From: Acidimangrovimonas sediminis
Lineage (GTDB): Bacteria; Pseudomonadota; Alphaproteobacteria; Rhodobacterales; Rhodobacteraceae
NCBI RefSeq assembly: GCF_002871005.1
Contig: NZ_PHSN01000018.1
Coordinates: 62,001 to 126,000 of the forward strand
Length of the DNA stretch: 64,000 nt
Direction: 5' to 3'
In this document: positions 1 to 9,574 of the stretch, piece after piece
Position numbering within the stretch: the stretch's first letter is position 1
Layout of the letters: the number at the start of each line of letters is the position of its first letter
Notes under the pieces: model-generated
What the model was told of the DNA's origin: nothing
The model's input: only the letters and a program-made list of their open reading frames with translations
Database searches by the model: none
Translations under genes and position numbers: made by a program

Positions 1-189
1 GAAATAGGCCGCCGTGCGATCACCCTCGCGCTCGATGAAGGGCGGGCCCCAACGGCGGGTGTCGTCGCCTTCCGGGGCCTCGACCTTGATCACCTCGGCG
101 CCGAGGTCGGCCAGCGTCTGACCGGCCCAGGGGCCGGCCAGGATGCGTGCCAGTTCGACGACGCGGATGCCCTCGAGAGGAGCTGCCAC
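1..189 (-). CDS. CaiB/BaiF (family III) CoA-transferase, N-terminal fragment
   Basis: Only the first 63 codons lie in the window; the gene runs off the left edge. The product starts at a GTG and reads [20 protein letters not shown], followed by a Gly-Ala-Glu-Val-Ile-Lys-Val-Glu stretch, the standard N-terminal Rossmann-like opening of family III CoA-transferases. These enzymes move CoA between carboxylic acids; the substrate cannot be told from this fragment. The GTG sits 1 bp after the stop of the upstream dsbA-like gene on the same strand, so the two are probably co-transcribed. Confidence 0.85.
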   Translation of the reverse strand, partial: MAAPLEGIRVVELARILAGPWAGQTLADLGAEVIKVEAPEGDDTRRWGPPFIEREGDRTAAYF

Positions 190-190
190 G

Positions 191-907
191 TTACTTCTTC
201 AGCAGGCCGTCGAGGGTCTTGGAAAAGTCCTCGTAGCTCATGTTGTTGTATTTCTTGCCGTTGATGATGAAGGTCGGTGTGCCGTCGATCTGGTCTTTCT
301 GGCTCAGGGTCTGGAACTTCAGCACCATCGCCTGCAGCATCTTGCCATCGGACAGGCAGGTCTGGATCTGGTCCTTCGACAGCCCGGCGGAAAGGCCGAT
401 CTTGGTCAGCTTGGCGATCACCTCGTTCGGGTCGTTCGAGGCGGCCCAGTCGCGCTGCTGGTCGTAGATCATGTCGGAGATGCCGTAGAACCGCATCTCG
501 CCGCCGCAGCGGGCGATCGCGTCGGCCCAGAGGCCGTACTTGTCGAAGAAGAAGGCGCGGAAGGTGAACTTCACCTTGCCGGTGTCGATGTAGTTCTTCT
601 TGAGCTGCGGGTAGACTTCCTTGTGGAACTCGGCGCAGTGCGGGCAGGTGAAGGCGCCGTATTCGATCACGTGGATCGGCGCGTTGGCGTCGCCCTCGGA
701 ATAATCGGGCACCTTGGGAAGATCGGCGGCCTCTTTCGCGCGGGCGTCGGACTGGGCCTTGGTTTCGGGCGCCTGGGTCGCGGCCTTGGTCTGGCCGGTG
801 TCCGAACTGGTCTGGGCGTTCGCGGCGGGCGCGGCCACGCCGGTCCAGAGCGCGGCGGCGGCAATCAGCGCGGTCGCGCGCAGGACGCCGGGAAGGGTCT
901 TCAGCAT
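191..907 (-). CDS. DsbA-family thiol:disulfide oxidoreductase
   Basis: The 238-aa protein has an N-terminal signal peptide (hydrophobic residues about 8-31, ending Ala-Asn-Ala-Gln). A Thr/Ala/Lys-rich linker follows to about residue 70, then a thioredoxin fold with active site CPHC at 88-91. The Cys-Pro-His-Cys pair is that of periplasmic disulfide-forming DsbA enzymes. A cis-Pro segment ([12 protein letters not shown]) follows near the C-terminus. The expected role is oxidising cysteines of exported proteins. It lies 13 bp downstream of the DUF721 gene and just before the CoA-transferase gene, an arrangement common in Rhodobacterales. A DsbC/G-type role is less likely because no dimerisation domain is evident. 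Confidence 0.88.
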   Translation of the reverse strand: MLKTLPGVLRATALIAAAALWTGVAAPAANAQTSSDTGQTKAATQAPETKAQSDARAKEAADLPKVPDYSEGDANAPIHVIEYGAFTCPHCAEFHKEVYPQLKKNYIDTGKVKFTFRAFFFDKYGLWADAIARCGGEMRFYGISDMIYDQQRDWAASNDPNEVIAKLTKIGLSAGLSKDQIQTCLSDGKMLQAMVLKFQTLSQKDQIDGTPTFIINGKKYNNMSYEDFSKTLDGLLKK

Positions 908-920
908 TGGTCTGCCTCTC

Positions 921-1442
921 TCATTTTCGGGGGCGAGTTAAGACGTTTTGGCCCAGGGCTTCAAGGGCGGCCCGAAGACCCGGGTCCTGCACCTCGCCCG
1001 AGGCCTGGGCCGCGCGCTGCCGCACCTCCGGCGGGGGCGCGGCGGGGGGGGCCTTGGGCGCGGGGGTGAATTCCACCTGCCCCTCGGAGAAACCGGTGGG
1101 CGCGGTCTGGGTGATCAGCACGCGGCTGATCGCGGCATAGCCGTAGCACGCGTTCACCCGCTCGACGATCCGGGTCTTCTGCATCTCGACCTCGGGCGCG
1201 CGGGCGCCGGTGGTCAAGAGCGTCAGCGTGGCGCCGAAGCCGTCGCGGGGGTAGGTCACCTTCACCGGGCGGGCGCAGGCGGCGATGTCGGCCCCCGCGA
1301 TCTCGGCCCAATGGGTCAACAGCCGGGTGACGGCGAAGCCGCGGCTTTCGCCGGCCTTGCGGATACGTTCCTTCAACAGGCCCGAGGCCGGTTCGAAGCC
1401 GCGCATCCGGCGGGCAGGGGGCTTGTTCGAGGGCCTGGGCAT
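921..1442 (-). CDS. DUF721 (DciA-like) protein
   Basis: The 173-aa protein carries a DUF721 domain at about 20-120 (ASGLLKERIRKAG, then LLTHWAEIAG, then LTLLTTGARAPEVEMQ). Some DUF721 proteins are DciA, which helps load the replicative helicase DnaB. In alphaproteobacteria this shorter form is common, but its function is less tested. The tail after about 125 is Pro/Ala-rich and probably disordered. The start chosen is the ATG that opens MPRPSNKPPARR. It is divergent from mutY and upstream of the dsbA-like gene. Confidence 0.75.
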   Translation of the reverse strand: MPRPSNKPPARRMRGFEPASGLLKERIRKAGESRGFAVTRLLTHWAEIAGADIAACARPVKVTYPRDGFGATLTLLTTGARAPEVEMQKTRIVERVNACYGYAAISRVLITQTAPTGFSEGQVEFTPAPKAPPAAPPPEVRQRAAQASGEVQDPGLRAALEALGQNVLTRPRK

Positions 1443-1553
1443 GGTCTTCCTGATGATCCGGCTGTCAATCTCCGAGCCTCACCCTATTCTAAGGAGCGGC
1501 GGAGCGGAGACCAGAGGTTTGCAGGGGGACGTGGCATAAAATCGCGTGACGAA

Positions 1554-2624
1554 ATGGCGGAGGCCAAGGCCGAGGAAAAGGCGGAGGCGGCGGCGCTCTT
1601 GCGCTGGTACGACGTGCATGCGCGGGTGATGCCCTGGCGCGTGGGGCCTGCGGCGCGCGCGGCGGGGGAACGCCCCGACCCCTACCGCGTCTGGCTGTCG
1701 GAGGTGATGCTGCAGCAGACCACGGTGGCGGCGGTGCGGGACTATTTCCACCGTTTCACTGCCCGCTGGCCGGATGTCGGCGCGCTTGCAGCCGCCGACG
1801 AGGCCGAGGTGATGGCCGAATGGGCAGGACTTGGCTACTATGCCCGGGCGCGCAATCTGCTGAAGTGCGCCCGCGTCGTGGCGGGCGATCTGGGCGGGAC
1901 GTTTCCCGATACGGCTGACGGTCTGCGCGCCCTGCCGGGGATCGGGCCCTACACCGCCGCCGCCATCGCTTCGATCGCCTTCGACCGGGCCGAGACGGTG
2001 GTCGACGGCAATGTCGAGCGTGTGGTTGCCCGGCTCGACCGGGTCGAGGCGCCGATGCCGGGGTCGAAGCCGGAGCTCGCCCGCCGGGCGGAACGGCTGA
2101 CCCCACCCGCGCGCCCCGGCGATTTCGCGCAGGCGATGATGGACCTCGGCGCCACGATCTGTACCCCGCGCAACCCGGTCTGCGCGCTCTGTCCACTGGA
2201 AGGATTCTGCGCCGCCCGCGCGGCCGGCGTGCAGGCCGAGCTTCCGCGCAAGGCGGCGAAGGCCCCGAAGCCCACCCGCCAGGGAATCGCCTATGTGGCG
2301 CGTACGGAAGACGGCGGCTGGCTGCTGGAAGAGCGCCCGGACCGGGGGCTTCTGGGCGGAATGCTCGGCTGGCCCGGAACCGACTGGGCCGAGGCGGCGC
2401 CCGCTGCCGCGCCGCCCGTGCCTGCCGATTGGCAGGACGCGGGCGAGGTGCGTCACACCTTCACCCATTTCCACCTGGTCCTGACGGTGATGGCGGCCAG
2501 CCTGCCCCCCGGGGCCGCACCGGAGAGGGGAGAGATCGTGCCGGGATCCCGCTTCGACCCCCGCGCGTTGCCTACCGTGATGCGCAAGGCGCATGCCGCC
2601 GCCCGCGTGCTGGTGGAGAATTGA
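1554..2624 (+). CDS. mutY: A/G-specific adenine DNA glycosylase MutY
   Basis: The 357-aa base-excision enzyme removes adenine paired with 8-oxoguanine. Visible are the catalytic Glu50 in the SEVMLQQT motif, the helix-hairpin-helix LPGIGPYTA at 127-135, the catalytic Asp151 in VVDGN, and the 4Fe-4S cluster ligands Cys203, Cys210, Cys213 and Cys219 (C-x6-C-x2-C-x5-C). A C-terminal NUDIX-like domain for 8-oxoG recognition follows from about 235. The open frame extends much further upstream. The ATG at 1554 is chosen because the domain begins right after it and the upstream part overlaps the DUF721 gene on the other strand. Confidence 0.95.
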   Translation: MAEAKAEEKAEAAALLRWYDVHARVMPWRVGPAARAAGERPDPYRVWLSEVMLQQTTVAAVRDYFHRFTARWPDVGALAAADEAEVMAEWAGLGYYARARNLLKCARVVAGDLGGTFPDTADGLRALPGIGPYTAAAIASIAFDRAETVVDGNVERVVARLDRVEAPMPGSKPELARRAERLTPPARPGDFAQAMMDLGATICTPRNPVCALCPLEGFCAARAAGVQAELPRKAAKAPKPTRQGIAYVARTEDGGWLLEERPDRGLLGGMLGWPGTDWAEAAPAAAPPVPADWQDAGEVRHTFTHFHLVLTVMAASLPPGAAPERGEIVPGSRFDPRALPTVMRKAHAAARVLVEN

Positions 2625-2679
2625 GCGCGGCCCGCGTGCCGGGCTATAGTTCCGCCATGGGGCAGAGAGGACAGGGGCG

Positions 2680-3822
2680 ATGACACCGGCGAACGACGTC
2701 GCAAGCTTGCGCAGCGCACTCCCCTTCTGGCTGTCGCTGGGCATGGTGCCGCTGGCGGCGATCGGCGCGATCTTCGGTGGCTGGACGGTGGTGTTGCTGC
2801 CGGTCTACGGCTGGATGCTCGTCACGCTGCTGGACGCGCTCCTCGGCCTGAACGAGGAGAACCCCGATACCGACACGCCCGAGGAGGGCCTGTTCTGGTA
2901 CCGGCTGATCACCATGATCTGGTTCCCGATCCAGGCCGTCACGATCTATGCGATGATCTGGTGGGTCACCCATACCGGCCATCTCGGCGCGCTCGAGATC
3001 ATCGTGCTGTTCTTCGGTGTCGGCGTGATCTCGGGCACCGTGGGAATCGTCTACGCGCACGAGCTTCTGCACCAGAGGAACCGGGTGGAGCGGTGGCTGG
3101 GCGACCTGTTGCTGGCCTCGGTCCTCTACAGCCATTTCCGGACGGAACACCTGCTGGTCCATCACCGCCACGTCGGCACCCCGCGCGACGCGGTGACGGC
3201 GCGCTACAACGAGGGGTTCCACCGCTATTTCGCGCGGGTGCTGCGCGATTGCCCGCCCTCGGCCTGGCGGGCCGAGGTGGCGATGCTGAAGCGCGCGGGC
3301 CGGGGCTGGTGGCACCGCTCGAACCCGTTCTGGCGCTATGCCGCGCTGCAACTGGCGACGCTGGCGCTGGCCTTCGCGATCGGCGGCTGGCTGGGCCTCG
3401 TGCTGTTCCTGTGGCAGGCTCTGGTCGCGGTCTGGCAGCTGGAGCTGACCAATTACATCGAACATTACGGCCTGACCCGCCGCTACCTGGGCGAGGGGCG
3501 GTACGAACACGTCCTGCCGCGCCACAGCTGGAACGCGGCGCATACCGCGTCGAACTGGCTGCTGATCAACCTGCAGCGCCATTCCGACCACCATTACAAG
3601 CCCGACCGGCGCTTTCCCCTGCTTCAGACCTATGACGAGGAGGAGGCGCCCCAGCTGCCCTTCGGCTATCCCGCGATGACGACGCTGGCGATGATCCCGC
3701 CGCTCTGGCGGCGCCGGATGAACCCGCGGGTGCGGGCCTGGCGGCGCAAGTACTACCCCGATGTCGAGGACTGGAAGCCCTACAACAAGGGTACCAACCC
3801 GATGCCGCGCGGCGCCGCCTGA
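2680..3822 (+). CDS. alkB: AlkB-type alkane 1-monooxygenase
   Basis: The 380-aa integral-membrane non-haem di-iron hydroxylase inserts oxygen at the terminal carbon of alkanes. It has several hydrophobic helices (about 15-50, 75-120, 220-250) and the histidine signatures of the family: HELLH at 127-131, EHLLVHHRHVG at 156-166, NYIEHYGL at 258-265 and LQRHSDHH at 298-305. NYxEHYG(L/M) distinguishes AlkB from fatty-acid desaturases. Electrons normally come from a rubredoxin and rubredoxin reductase; neither is in this window. Its stop overlaps the start of cls (TGATG), so the two are probably co-translated. Confidence 0.93.
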   Translation: MTPANDVASLRSALPFWLSLGMVPLAAIGAIFGGWTVVLLPVYGWMLVTLLDALLGLNEENPDTDTPEEGLFWYRLITMIWFPIQAVTIYAMIWWVTHTGHLGALEIIVLFFGVGVISGTVGIVYAHELLHQRNRVERWLGDLLLASVLYSHFRTEHLLVHHRHVGTPRDAVTARYNEGFHRYFARVLRDCPPSAWRAEVAMLKRAGRGWWHRSNPFWRYAALQLATLALAFAIGGWLGLVLFLWQALVAVWQLELTNYIEHYGLTRRYLGEGRYEHVLPRHSWNAAHTASNWLLINLQRHSDHHYKPDRRFPLLQTYDEEEAPQLPFGYPAMTTLAMIPPLWRRRMNPRVRAWRRKYYPDVEDWKPYNKGTNPMPRGAA

Positions 3823-5273
3823 TGGACGCTCTCGTCTACGCCTTCACCCATACGACACTGGTCGTGGTCATCCTCGCCGCCTTCCAGGTCGCGGCGGTCT
3901 ATTTCGCCTTCCGCGCGGTGAAGACGGCGCGCACCCCGCAGGGCGCGGTCGGCTGGGTGGTGTTCCTTTTCGCCGCGCCGCATTTCGCGGTGCCGGCCTT
4001 CCTGTTCTTCGGCCACGCCCGCTATCCCGGCTACATCCGCACGCGGCGGGCCATGGCGGGCATCATCGCCGCGCTGCGCCACGACGGAGAGGAAGAACTT
4101 CCCGCGCTGCCCGATCCGGAAGCCGCGGCGATCGCGCAGCGGCTGGGGGCGTTCGAAAGGCTGGTGGGCATTCCCGCGGCCCGCGGCAATGCCACCCGCC
4201 TGCTGATCGACGGCGACGCCACCTTTGCCGCAATGTTCGAGGCGATCGACGCGGCGCAGGATTACATCCTCATGCAATTCTACACGATCCGCGACGACGA
4301 GATCGGCCGCGCCATGGGCGAGCGGCTGATCGAGCGGGCCGAGGCCGGGGTGAAGGTACGGGTGCTCTATGATTCGATCGGGTCGAGCAGCCTTTCCTCA
4401 TCCTATATCTCGAGGCTGCGCGAGGCCGGTGTCGACATTCGCAACTTTCACGCCATCCGCCACACGCGGAACCGCTTGCAGGTGAACTTCCGCAATCACC
4501 GCAAGATCCTGGTGATCGACGGTGCGACCGGGTTCATCGGTGGTCACAACCTGGGCGACGAATACCTTGGGCGCGACCCCAAGCTGGGCCATTGGCGCGA
4601 CACGCATCTGAGGCTGGACGGCCCGGCCGTCGCGCAACTGCAACTCGCCTTCGCGGAGGATTGGCTCTGGTCCTCGGGCGAGAAGCTGGCGCTTGAATGG
4701 CGCCCGGACGAGGTGCCCGAGGATCGCCGGGTGCTGATCCTGTCGACCGGGCCCGCGGACAAGTTCGAGACCGGCAGCCTGTATTTCGCCAATGCCATCG
4801 GCGCGGCGCGCAGCCGGGTCTGGATCGCGACGCCCTATTTCGTGCCTGACGGCGATATCCTGACCGCGCTGAAGCTGGCCGCGATGCGCGGCGTCGACGT
4901 GCGCATCCTGCTGCCCGAGCGCCCCGACCACCTGCTGGTCTGGCACGCTGGCCTTGCCTATTTCGACGAGGTTCGCGCCGCCGGGGTGAAGGTGATGCAA
5001 TACGGCAAGGCCCAGGGCTTCCTGCATCAGAAGGTGGTGCTGGTCGACGAGGATTTCGCTGTCGTCGGCAGCCACAACCTCGACAACCGCTCGTGCCGGC
5101 TGAACTTCGAGGCGTCGGCCCTCGTCTACGATGCGGATTTTGCGGCAGAGGTCGCGCAGATGCTGTCGCGCGACATGGATCTGGCCCACGCGGTCGACAC
5201 GCCGCTGGCGAAGATGGGGTTCTGGCGGTCGAACTTTGCGCTTGCCGCGCGGGTCTTCGCGCCCGTGCTCTAG
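3822..5273 (+). CDS. cls: cardiolipin synthase (phospholipase D superfamily)
   Basis: The 483-aa protein has two N-terminal membrane helices (about 10-30 and 42-64), then two phospholipase-D catalytic motifs: H-x-K-x4-D at 226-233 (HRKILVID) and 402-409 (HQKVVLVD), each followed by a GG/GSHN turn. This is the architecture of bacterial cardiolipin synthases, which condense phosphatidylglycerol at the inner membrane. The start codon overlaps the alkB stop. Coupling of an alkane hydroxylase with a phospholipid enzyme suggests the membrane is adjusted when alkanes are used; this is inference. Confidence 0.93.
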   Translation: MDALVYAFTHTTLVVVILAAFQVAAVYFAFRAVKTARTPQGAVGWVVFLFAAPHFAVPAFLFFGHARYPGYIRTRRAMAGIIAALRHDGEEELPALPDPEAAAIAQRLGAFERLVGIPAARGNATRLLIDGDATFAAMFEAIDAAQDYILMQFYTIRDDEIGRAMGERLIERAEAGVKVRVLYDSIGSSSLSSSYISRLREAGVDIRNFHAIRHTRNRLQVNFRNHRKILVIDGATGFIGGHNLGDEYLGRDPKLGHWRDTHLRLDGPAVAQLQLAFAEDWLWSSGEKLALEWRPDEVPEDRRVLILSTGPADKFETGSLYFANAIGAARSRVWIATPYFVPDGDILTALKLAAMRGVDVRILLPERPDHLLVWHAGLAYFDEVRAAGVKVMQYGKAQGFLHQKVVLVDEDFAVVGSHNLDNRSCRLNFEASALVYDADFAAEVAQMLSRDMDLAHAVDTPLAKMGFWRSNFALAARVFAPVL

Positions 5274-5283
5274 GCGGGGAACC

Positions 5284-6372
5284 TCAGACCGGAAACCCCC
5301 GGGCCCAGAGCGCGGCCAGCAGCGGCCCGAGGTAGCCGGTGTCGGGCGAGACCGGGCGGCGGCTGTCGTAGATGCCCACGCCGGACCGCTCCGCTGCATC
5401 GTGCAGCGCCTCGGCCGCGGCCTCGTCGGCGCCCACGACATGCACCGCCCCGGCGATCCGCGCCACCGGGCGCGGCTGGTTCGCGGGATCGAATTCGCGG
5501 TAGGGGGCGATCAGCAGGGTGCCCTCGCGCGCCTCGGTCACGATCCGCGCCTCGAGCGCGCGCATCCCGGCGTCGTCGCGCATCGGGCGGAAGAAGTAGA
5601 TCACGTCATAGCTGCCGTAGCCGTCGAAGGTCAGCCCGTCGCCCTCGAACGCGTGGCACCCCGGGGTGCCCGCGCGCGCAAGCGTCTGTTCGGCGTTCAG
5701 CGCATAGCCCGGGTCGTATTCCAGCCCGTGGCTGACCTCGAAGAACTCGGCCGCCATCAGCACCTTGATCCCGCCGCCGCAGCCGACGTCGAGGAACCGC
5801 AGTGGCCGCGGGCGCCGCTGGGCGATCGCCACCCGCGACGCGGCATGGACGTGGGCTGCGAAATCCGATGGCGGCAGCGGGATGTCGGAGAAGCAGCCGT
5901 GATCCTCTGCGCTGGCGTTCTGGTCCGTCGGGTTGGCCAGCCGGTGCATCGCCATGAAGGCCGCATCCATCGCGCGGTAACGTTCGCGCAGCGCTGTATC
6001 TTCGGGCCGGAAGGCGGGGTAGAGCGGCACCCTGCGTCCCGCGCGCAGGTCGGCCATGGCCTCGGACGCGCGCAACCACAAGGCGCGGCGGTGCGCGAGA
6101 CCGCGCATGTAGATCTGACGCTCCATCCGTTGCTGGTTCTCGCGCGGGCCGATCTCCGCGCTTGCTCCGGCCTGCGCCATCACCAGCGGGTGGCTGAACT
6201 GCAGCCGGAGGAGTTCCAGCCGCTGCGCCGTGCGGGTCGCTTCCTGCAACAGCGGGCCGAGGGTTTCGGGGGTCTCGGCATGGTCGGCAAGCACCCGGGC
6301 CACGCGACCCACCGAAACCGCAAGCTCTGCCTCGATCCGCCGCGCGTCGCGCTCAAGCACCGAAATGTCCAT
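5284..6372 (-). CDS. class I SAM-dependent methyltransferase, substrate unknown
   Basis: The 362-aa protein begins MDISVLERDARRIEAE. The N-terminal half is mostly helical, and from about 190 there is a Rossmann methyltransferase core with SAM motif I FLDVGCGGGIK and motif II HGLEYDPGY. YDVIYFFRPM follows. The methyl acceptor is not recognisable. An upstream in-frame TTG (6378) lies at a better distance from the GGAGGT ribosome site than the ATG used here, so the start may be two codons earlier. It converges with cls, 10 bp apart. Confidence 0.7.
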   Translation of the reverse strand: MDISVLERDARRIEAELAVSVGRVARVLADHAETPETLGPLLQEATRTAQRLELLRLQFSHPLVMAQAGASAEIGPRENQQRMERQIYMRGLAHRRALWLRASEAMADLRAGRRVPLYPAFRPEDTALRERYRAMDAAFMAMHRLANPTDQNASAEDHGCFSDIPLPPSDFAAHVHAASRVAIAQRRPRPLRFLDVGCGGGIKVLMAAEFFEVSHGLEYDPGYALNAEQTLARAGTPGCHAFEGDGLTFDGYGSYDVIYFFRPMRDDAGMRALEARIVTEAREGTLLIAPYREFDPANQPRPVARIAGAVHVVGADEAAAEALHDAAERSGVGIYDSRRPVSPDTGYLGPLLAALWARGFPV

Positions 6373-6489
6373 CGTCAAATGCGACCTCCCCAGGGCGGGG
6401 CGAGGCTAGCACGCGCGGGAGGCGAGGGTCATGCGGAAAGATCGGCGGGTTTTCGGGGCCGGGCGGGACAGGGCATCGCGCGGCCCCGT

Positions 6490-6526
6490 CAAAAAAAATG
6501 GCCCCGACCTGCAAGCAGGCGGGGCC
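6490..6526 (-). terminator. Rho-independent terminator of ccrM
   Basis: A GC-rich hairpin lies at 6500-6526 (arms GGCCCCG-CCTG and CAGG-CGGGGCC, loop CAAG, one unpaired base). On the minus strand it is followed by a run of eight T (6491-6498). It lies about 70 bp after the ccrM stop codon. Confidence 0.85.
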
Positions 6527-6598
6527 AGTTGCGCCGTGCAGGTCGCACACGGCGCAGGCGGTAACTGCACGTATTATCCGGAAATCAGTGAGGCCAGA

Positions 6599-7814
<1,216 letters not shown>

Positions 7815-7816
<2 letters not shown>

Positions 7817-8441
7817 AAGGGGTTGTTGAAAGTCCTTGATACAAGATATTGTGTACCGGCTTGAAGGAACGTCTATGATGAGGCGTAACCCCCAGATCTT
7901 GAAGAGCCTGCCTGTGGGCGGCCGTCGGGTAGCCCGCGTTCTGTTCCCAGCCGTAGCCGGGGTGCTGTTGCGCCAAGTCCACCATGATCCGGTCGCGCAC
8001 CACCTTGGCCACGATCGAGGCCGCGGCGATCGACAGGCTCAGCGCATCGCCCTTGACGATGGCGGTGGCGGGCAGAGCCAGGCCCCTGGGGATCAGGTTG
8101 CCGTCGACCAGCACGTGCCCCGGCGGCACGGCAAGGCCCGCGACCGCGCGCTCCATCGCCAGGTGGCTGGCGCGCAGGATGTTCAGGGTGTCGATCTCGG
8201 CCACGCTGGCGTGGGCGACCGAGACTTCGGCCATCTCGTGGATCGCCTCGAAAAGCGCGTCGCGGCGCGCGGCGCTGAGCGTCTTGGAATCGCGCAGGCC
8301 CTCGGGGATGCGGTCGGGGTTGAGCACCACCGCGCAGGCGGTGACGGGGCCGGCCAGCGGGCCGCGGCCCACCTCGTCTACACCCGCGACGCGGGGCGCG
8401 CCGGTGGTGGTCTCGTGGGTCATGTCCGGGATGATCTGCAT
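7815..8441 (-). CDS. rnhB: ribonuclease HII
   Basis: The 208-aa enzyme cleaves RNA in RNA-DNA hybrids, including single misincorporated ribonucleotides. The active-site block [15 protein letters not shown] contains Asp22 and Glu23; the DSKTLS and LVDGNL motifs follow. The C-terminal SFKPV is typical. The frame is open for 79 further codons upstream, but the ATG at 8441 ([10 protein letters not shown]) gives the usual Rhodobacterales N-terminus; an ATG at 8423 is possible. No strong ribosome site is seen at either. The stop codon overlaps a GANTC site of the ccrM leader. Confidence 0.92.
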
Positions 8442-8681
8442 GATGGCGGGAGGGAAGCCCAACGCCCCGTCCGGCGCAACCTGAAAGTGGCCAGGCGCGG
8501 GCCTCCCTCCCTGACCGGCCCCCCGCGATGGCAGGGGAGGCCGGATTCCGGTGTCTCTCAAAGGCGGGGGGCGGACGGGCATATCCGCCCCCCGAAGAGG
8601 CGCGGCATGGGGAATAATGCCGCGCGGGGCGCCGGGGCTCTGACGGCCCCGGTCAAGGCTCGGTCGAGGTTTGGGCAAGGC

Positions 8682-8713
8682 CCCCGTCAGGGCCCTGTCA
8701 GGACCCTGTCAGG
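8682..8713. repeat. three-copy 11-bp tandem repeat
   Basis: The unit CCCTGTCAGG plus one base occurs at 8682-8692 (first copy CCCCGTCAGG), 8693-8703 and 8704-8714. It lies in the 282-bp gap between the 3' end of the small secreted-protein gene and the start of rnhB. No other feature is evident in this gap. Confidence 0.6.
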
Positions 8714-8723
8714 GGCAGGCCGC

Positions 8724-9065
8724 TCAGTGACGCCAGTCGCCGCGGTTCCAGTCGCGGCGACCGCGATCGTGATGGCCCCAGTCGCGGCGCGCCTCGCGGC
8801 GGTCGTGGCGCCAGTCGTGACGGTCGCGGTGCACGACGACGACTTCGCGGCGGCGCGGGGCGGGCGGCGCGACATAGACGCGACGCTCCTCGACACGGTG
8901 GCGGTGATTGTTGCGGCTGGCCTGGTCGACGATGACGGCCAGCGCGGTGGCCCCCAGCACGAAGCGGGCGACGTCGCCGTTATCGGCACGGGCGGGCGCC
9001 GAGGTGACGGCGGCGAGGCCGAGGGCGGTGACGGTTGCGATGGTCAGGGTCTTGAGCGTTTTCAT
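8724..9065 (-). CDS. small secreted His/Arg-rich protein, unknown function
   Basis: The 113-aa product has a clear signal peptide (hydrophobic 8-24, cut probably after APARA). A short helix (FVLGATALAVIVDQAS) follows, then a tail from about 52 dominated by Arg, His, Asp and Trp (DRHDWRHDRREARRDW). The ribosome site GAGAGGAAG is well placed. The tail suggests a metal- or polyanion-binding envelope protein, but no family with a known role is recognised. It is divergent from the gene at 9263, sharing a promoter region with two matching palindromes. Confidence 0.65.
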   Translation of the reverse strand: MKTLKTLTIATVTALGLAAVTSAPARADNGDVARFVLGATALAVIVDQASRNNHRHRVEERRVYVAPPAPRRREVVVVHRDRHDWRHDRREARRDWGHHDRGRRDWNRGDWRH

Positions 9066-9188
9066 CTGGTCTTCCTCTCGTGTCCGTATCCGGTCTGTGT
9101 GCGGCGCCTGACTGGTCGTGGTGCAGCGGGTGCCGTGGCGATGGATCGAACTTGGGGTCGAGGGGGAAAGTTAAGCAATATCGCCGCC

Positions 9189-9237
9189 CTGTTATCCGAT
9201 AACAGCCGCCCGAACTCCCTGTGGTTATTGAATAACC
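9189..9237. promoter_or_regulatory. pair of matching palindromic operators
   Basis: CTGTTATCCGATAACAG (9189-9205) is a perfect 8+1+8 palindrome, and GGTTATTGAATAACC (9223-9237) a perfect 7+1+7 one. Both fit GTTATY-N-RATAAC, and their centres are 33 bp apart, about three helical turns. They sit between two divergent genes. The binding protein is unknown. Confidence 0.6.
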
Positions 9238-9262
9238 GCGGGTTTCGGCACATGGTGGGCTC

Positions 9263-9574
9263 ATGACACGCCGCATCCTCATCTCCGCCCCCGTGGTTCT
9301 TCTCGCAGCGCTTCTGGCTGCCACGATTGCCGCCCCGGCACGCGCCGATTGCTACGCCGATTACAAGGCGAAGAAGGGCGACCCGCTGCAGCTTTCCTAC
9401 GGCGTGATCCAGCTTTCCGGCGGGGCCTGTGCCTCGCCCCGGGCCGCCGCGCCGGAGGTTTCCCGCCGCATCGCGAAAGGTGGCTGGACCTTGCTGACCG
9501 TCGTGTCCATCTTCGGGCCAGACGGACTGAACCAGAGGAAAGCGAGTGCCGGAGCCAACTTCCTCCGCTACTGA
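9263..9574 (+). CDS. small secreted protein, unknown function
   Basis: The 103-aa protein has a signal peptide (residues 1-28, ending APARA) and a mature part DCYADYKAKKGDPLQLSYGV with two cysteines, ending in a Gly/Ser-rich tail. The pattern is familiar from Rhodobacterales conserved hypothetical proteins, but no function is known. Its 3' end overlaps the next gene by 29 bp in another frame, implying translational coupling. The Shine-Dalgarno site is weak, and two palindromes lie 25-75 bp upstream of the start. Confidence 0.65.
   Translation: MTRRILISAPVVLLAALLAATIAAPARADCYADYKAKKGDPLQLSYGVIQLSGGACASPRAAAPEVSRRIAKGGWTLLTVVSIFGPDGLNQRKASAGANFLRY

Noticed and set aside
948-1553. Long open frame extending mutY upstream by about 200 codons
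   Set aside because: It runs antisense over the DUF721 gene and contributes no family sequence; the MutY domain begins right after the ATG at 1554.
8682-8713. CRISPR array
   Set aside because: Repeats are 11 bp with no spacers, only three copies, and no cas genes are in the window.
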